Shown here one piece after another: positions 62,125 to 64,000 of a DNA stretch of 64,000 bases; within the stretch, counting starts at the first letter, position 1; each line of letters begins with the position of its first letter. The DNA is taken from the NCBI RefSeq assembly GCF_030272615.1, contig NC_081410.1, forward strand, positions 225,421,415 through 225,485,414, read 5' to 3'. This stretch comes from Cryptomeria japonica (Eukaryota; Streptophyta; Pinopsida; Cupressales; Cupressaceae). The notes under the pieces are model-generated. The model saw only the letters and a list, made by a program, of their open reading frames with translations. It ran no database searches and was not told the origin of the DNA. The position numbers were made by a program, and so were the translations under genes.

Positions 62125-62958
62125 ATTCTAAATAAGCAATAAATAAATAAATAGATATTAAATCTTAAATAATTAAACACCAATAAATCAATAATAAATA
62201 AATAAGCTTTAAATCTCTAATAACTAAATATTTGAATAAAACTATATCAAACCAACAATTAAATTAATCAACCATAAACCATATAATCTTTCATCAAACT
62301 AATTAAACAAATCAATACACACTTGCACACTCACAATACCATAACTCATTGACTGACATGGCGAATCATGCCAAGACAACTGATGACTCAAGGTAGACAT
62401 CTTAATCCTAGAGTATATGAAAGGAACTCACGCCATCTCTAACAACTTGCCATTGGGTTTTAAAGACATGCTCAGACTTGTGAAGCCAAGTGGAGTCAAT
62501 GTCTGGTACCTACAAACCTATATCAATGCTAGACACAACATATATGATACATATATATCATAACAAATAGGCAAGTGTTAGAGAGTTGCAATGATATATC
62601 ATTCTCGCAATGAGTGATATGACATCGTTTCTACTCACAAAAATAATCACACAGTAACTAGGCACATCATAACACAAACTCATCACATATAATCAGGAAG
62701 TAGGGTTAGCTTAATCATAATTCTATCAAATTCATAATCCATACAATCCATCTAACATAGCAAGTGCTTATGGAGACCGTCAATATAAAGCCATCATATC
62801 ATGATCATCAATAACAAGTATCATCATAAACATTTGGATTATAAATAGAGTTAGCACATAGTATAATTCCATCAAATATTATCATAAAGTAAACTAAGCT
62901 ACACCAATAGGGTCTAGACAAATACAAGGAGAAGGATGAGTCAGGGTGAGACACTACA
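62125..62958 (-). repeat. 5' LTR of element L, second segment
   Basis: AT-rich, G-poor sequence continuing from 19599 after the LINE. Its right end, tgagtcagggtgagacactaca, is the complement of a TGTAGTGTCTCACCC LTR start and resembles the LTR start of element G. No gene. Confidence 0.5.
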
Positions 62959-64000
62959 ATGATCCTCTTATGATTGCTGTTATTATCAATGATAATTCTA
63001 TAAGAAGAACCCTTGTCGACAATGGATCTGGGCTTAATATTTCTAGCATGGATTTATTGCATAAGATCAATGTGGATACATCTCTTATTCAACCCGATTT
63101 CCTTACTATTCATGGCTTTGACAATATTGCTAAACAATCTTTAGGTATTATAACCTTGCCTATTAAGGTAGGACTTGTTATTTTTCCTACACTTATACAT
63201 GTCATGCCCGATAATCTCACCTACAATCTTCTATTAGGATGACCTTGGCTTCATAATATGCAAGTTGTCCCTTCTAATCTCCACCGCAGTGTCAAGTTCA
63301 TCTACAAAGATAAGATGTATACTTTGTATGTTGATACTAATTTACAAGTCCCACTGCAAACCAAATCTTCTTGTTCAGCTACTTGTAATCCTTCTTCCAA
63401 TTCTCCTACATCTTAAAATACATCTATTTCCTTGAATACCCTTGTTCCCTCTAGTGATTCCAAGACTCCTGAAAAAAGGATTCTACTCAATCTAAATCTT
63501 CTCCCAAAGATATATTTTCTCTTGAAGAGGTACTCTCAGATGATGATTGGGGATCTCTAGATGTTAACCCTACTTTTGTGGGAGAATATAGGGTCTCTTG
63601 GAAAGGATCTATGATTGGGAAAGAGAAAGATAAGGAGGAACCTAAAAAGCAACCCACTTTGTCTAAACAACTAAGTAACAAATTTGTGGCTGCTTCTAAT
63701 TCAAACAATTCTTTAGAATCTTCTTCTAATACATATAACACCAAGACCTATGAGGCCCCACCATCTCTTTCTGATTTGGAATCCCTTTATGGTCCAGGTT
63801 TTCATATTTTAGCTAAGAGTGGATATAATGGCTATGGTTGTGGTGCAAATGAACAAGTAATTAAGGTTCCTTTAGAAAATAACATGCATGAAGCTTCATT
63901 TGGACTTGGATATAATCCTTCAAATCCCACCAAAACATCTAAAATACCATCTCTCAATGTGAATGCTATATTTAGTAGTGATGATGACCTCATCTCCATT
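62959..64000 (+). pseudogene. Gypsy fragment M: protease and G-patch-like motif
   Basis: Coding reads NDPLMIAVIINDN then RTLVDNGSGLNIS (~63010), an aspartic protease active site of the plant gypsy type, with ITLPIKVG and NLLLG, the usual retropepsin end motif. A TGA at 63240, a stop at ~63414 and a frame change in the A run near 63475 break it. Downstream is a Ser-rich linker, then at ~63800 FHILAKSGYNGYGCGANEQ and FGLGYNP, which resembles a degenerate G-patch. It continues past the window end; RT is not reached. Whether L inserted in M could not be shown. Confidence 0.65.

Larger units (their letters stand above)
12372..62958 (-). mobile_element. Element L: gypsy remnant hosting K and the LINE stack
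   Basis: Direct repeats at 12372-12645 and from 18360 onward flank a minus-strand gypsy-type gag. Next to the right repeat lies a degraded iMet primer site (18346-18359). The right LTR continues to 19599, is interrupted by LINE F, and resumes at 62125, ending at 62958 in a reverse-complement TGTAGTGTC start. Own sequence is only ~4 kb; the rest is later insertions. Protease to integrase and most of the left LTR are missing. The left flank (aaaat) and right flank (atgat) do not match as a target duplication, so the outer boundary is not proven. Confidence 0.55.

Noticed and set aside
12367..62963. Target duplication for element L (aaaat / atgat)
   Set aside because: Only three of five positions match and the left flank is not coding sequence of fragment M, so the outer boundary is left open.
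1..64000. Host protein-coding genes or tRNA/rRNA genes
   Set aside because: Every coding signal could be assigned to a retroelement; the tRNA-like matches are only the 12-15 nt primer sites.

Overview
The window is 64 kb of repeat-dominated nuclear plant DNA. It contains no recognisable host gene, rRNA, tRNA or CRISPR array. Everything identifiable is a retrotransposon or a piece of one: Ty1/copia, Ty3/gypsy (including a chromovirus) and a plant L1-type LINE, stacked inside each other. AT-rich composition, very long LTRs, tRNA-iMet primer sites and deep nesting suggest a large plant genome, possibly a gymnosperm; the species cannot be read from the sequence.

Layout. Element A (1-8264, + strand) is an LTR retrotransposon without pol. 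It carries a coiled-coil/zinc-knuckle ORF1 and a large unknown ORF2. An LTR fragment N (8265-8613) and an unassigned AT-rich, G-poor stretch (8614-12371) follow. Element L (12372-62958, - strand) is a gypsy remnant with gag only. Copia element K (13094-18146) sits in its gag, and LINE F (19600-62106) sits in its right LTR. Copia element C (24704-44824, - strand) and chromovirus G (45405-58832, - strand, 4.2-kb LTRs) are inserted in F. Element B (25796-38494, - strand), a second copy of the A family, is inserted in one LTR of C. Copia element D (31276-36287, - strand) is inserted in ORF1 of B. A gypsy protease fragment M runs from 62959 to the window end.

Target-site duplications support the stack: D in B cttcc; B in C cttcg/cttca, confirmed against the uninterrupted second LTR of C; C in F ctttg; G in F atagt; K in L gtctc; F in L an 18-bp AT-rich duplication. 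The order of insertion is therefore L, then F, then C, then B, then D. G post-dates F, and K post-dates L.

How the parts relate. C and K encode (or once encoded) full copia machinery. A and B encode none, but share the same priming site, purine-tract style and LTR design. The LTRs of A, B, C and K all contain an array of very short hairpins whose loops keep a TTAAC/CTAAC-like sequence while the stems change together. This shared array, and the pol-less family with two conserved ORFs, are the most interesting observations. All coding regions are broken. In C, D and ORF1 of A the damage is almost entirely in-frame stop codons, mostly explicable as C-to-T or G-to-A changes, as expected of ageing methylated repeats.
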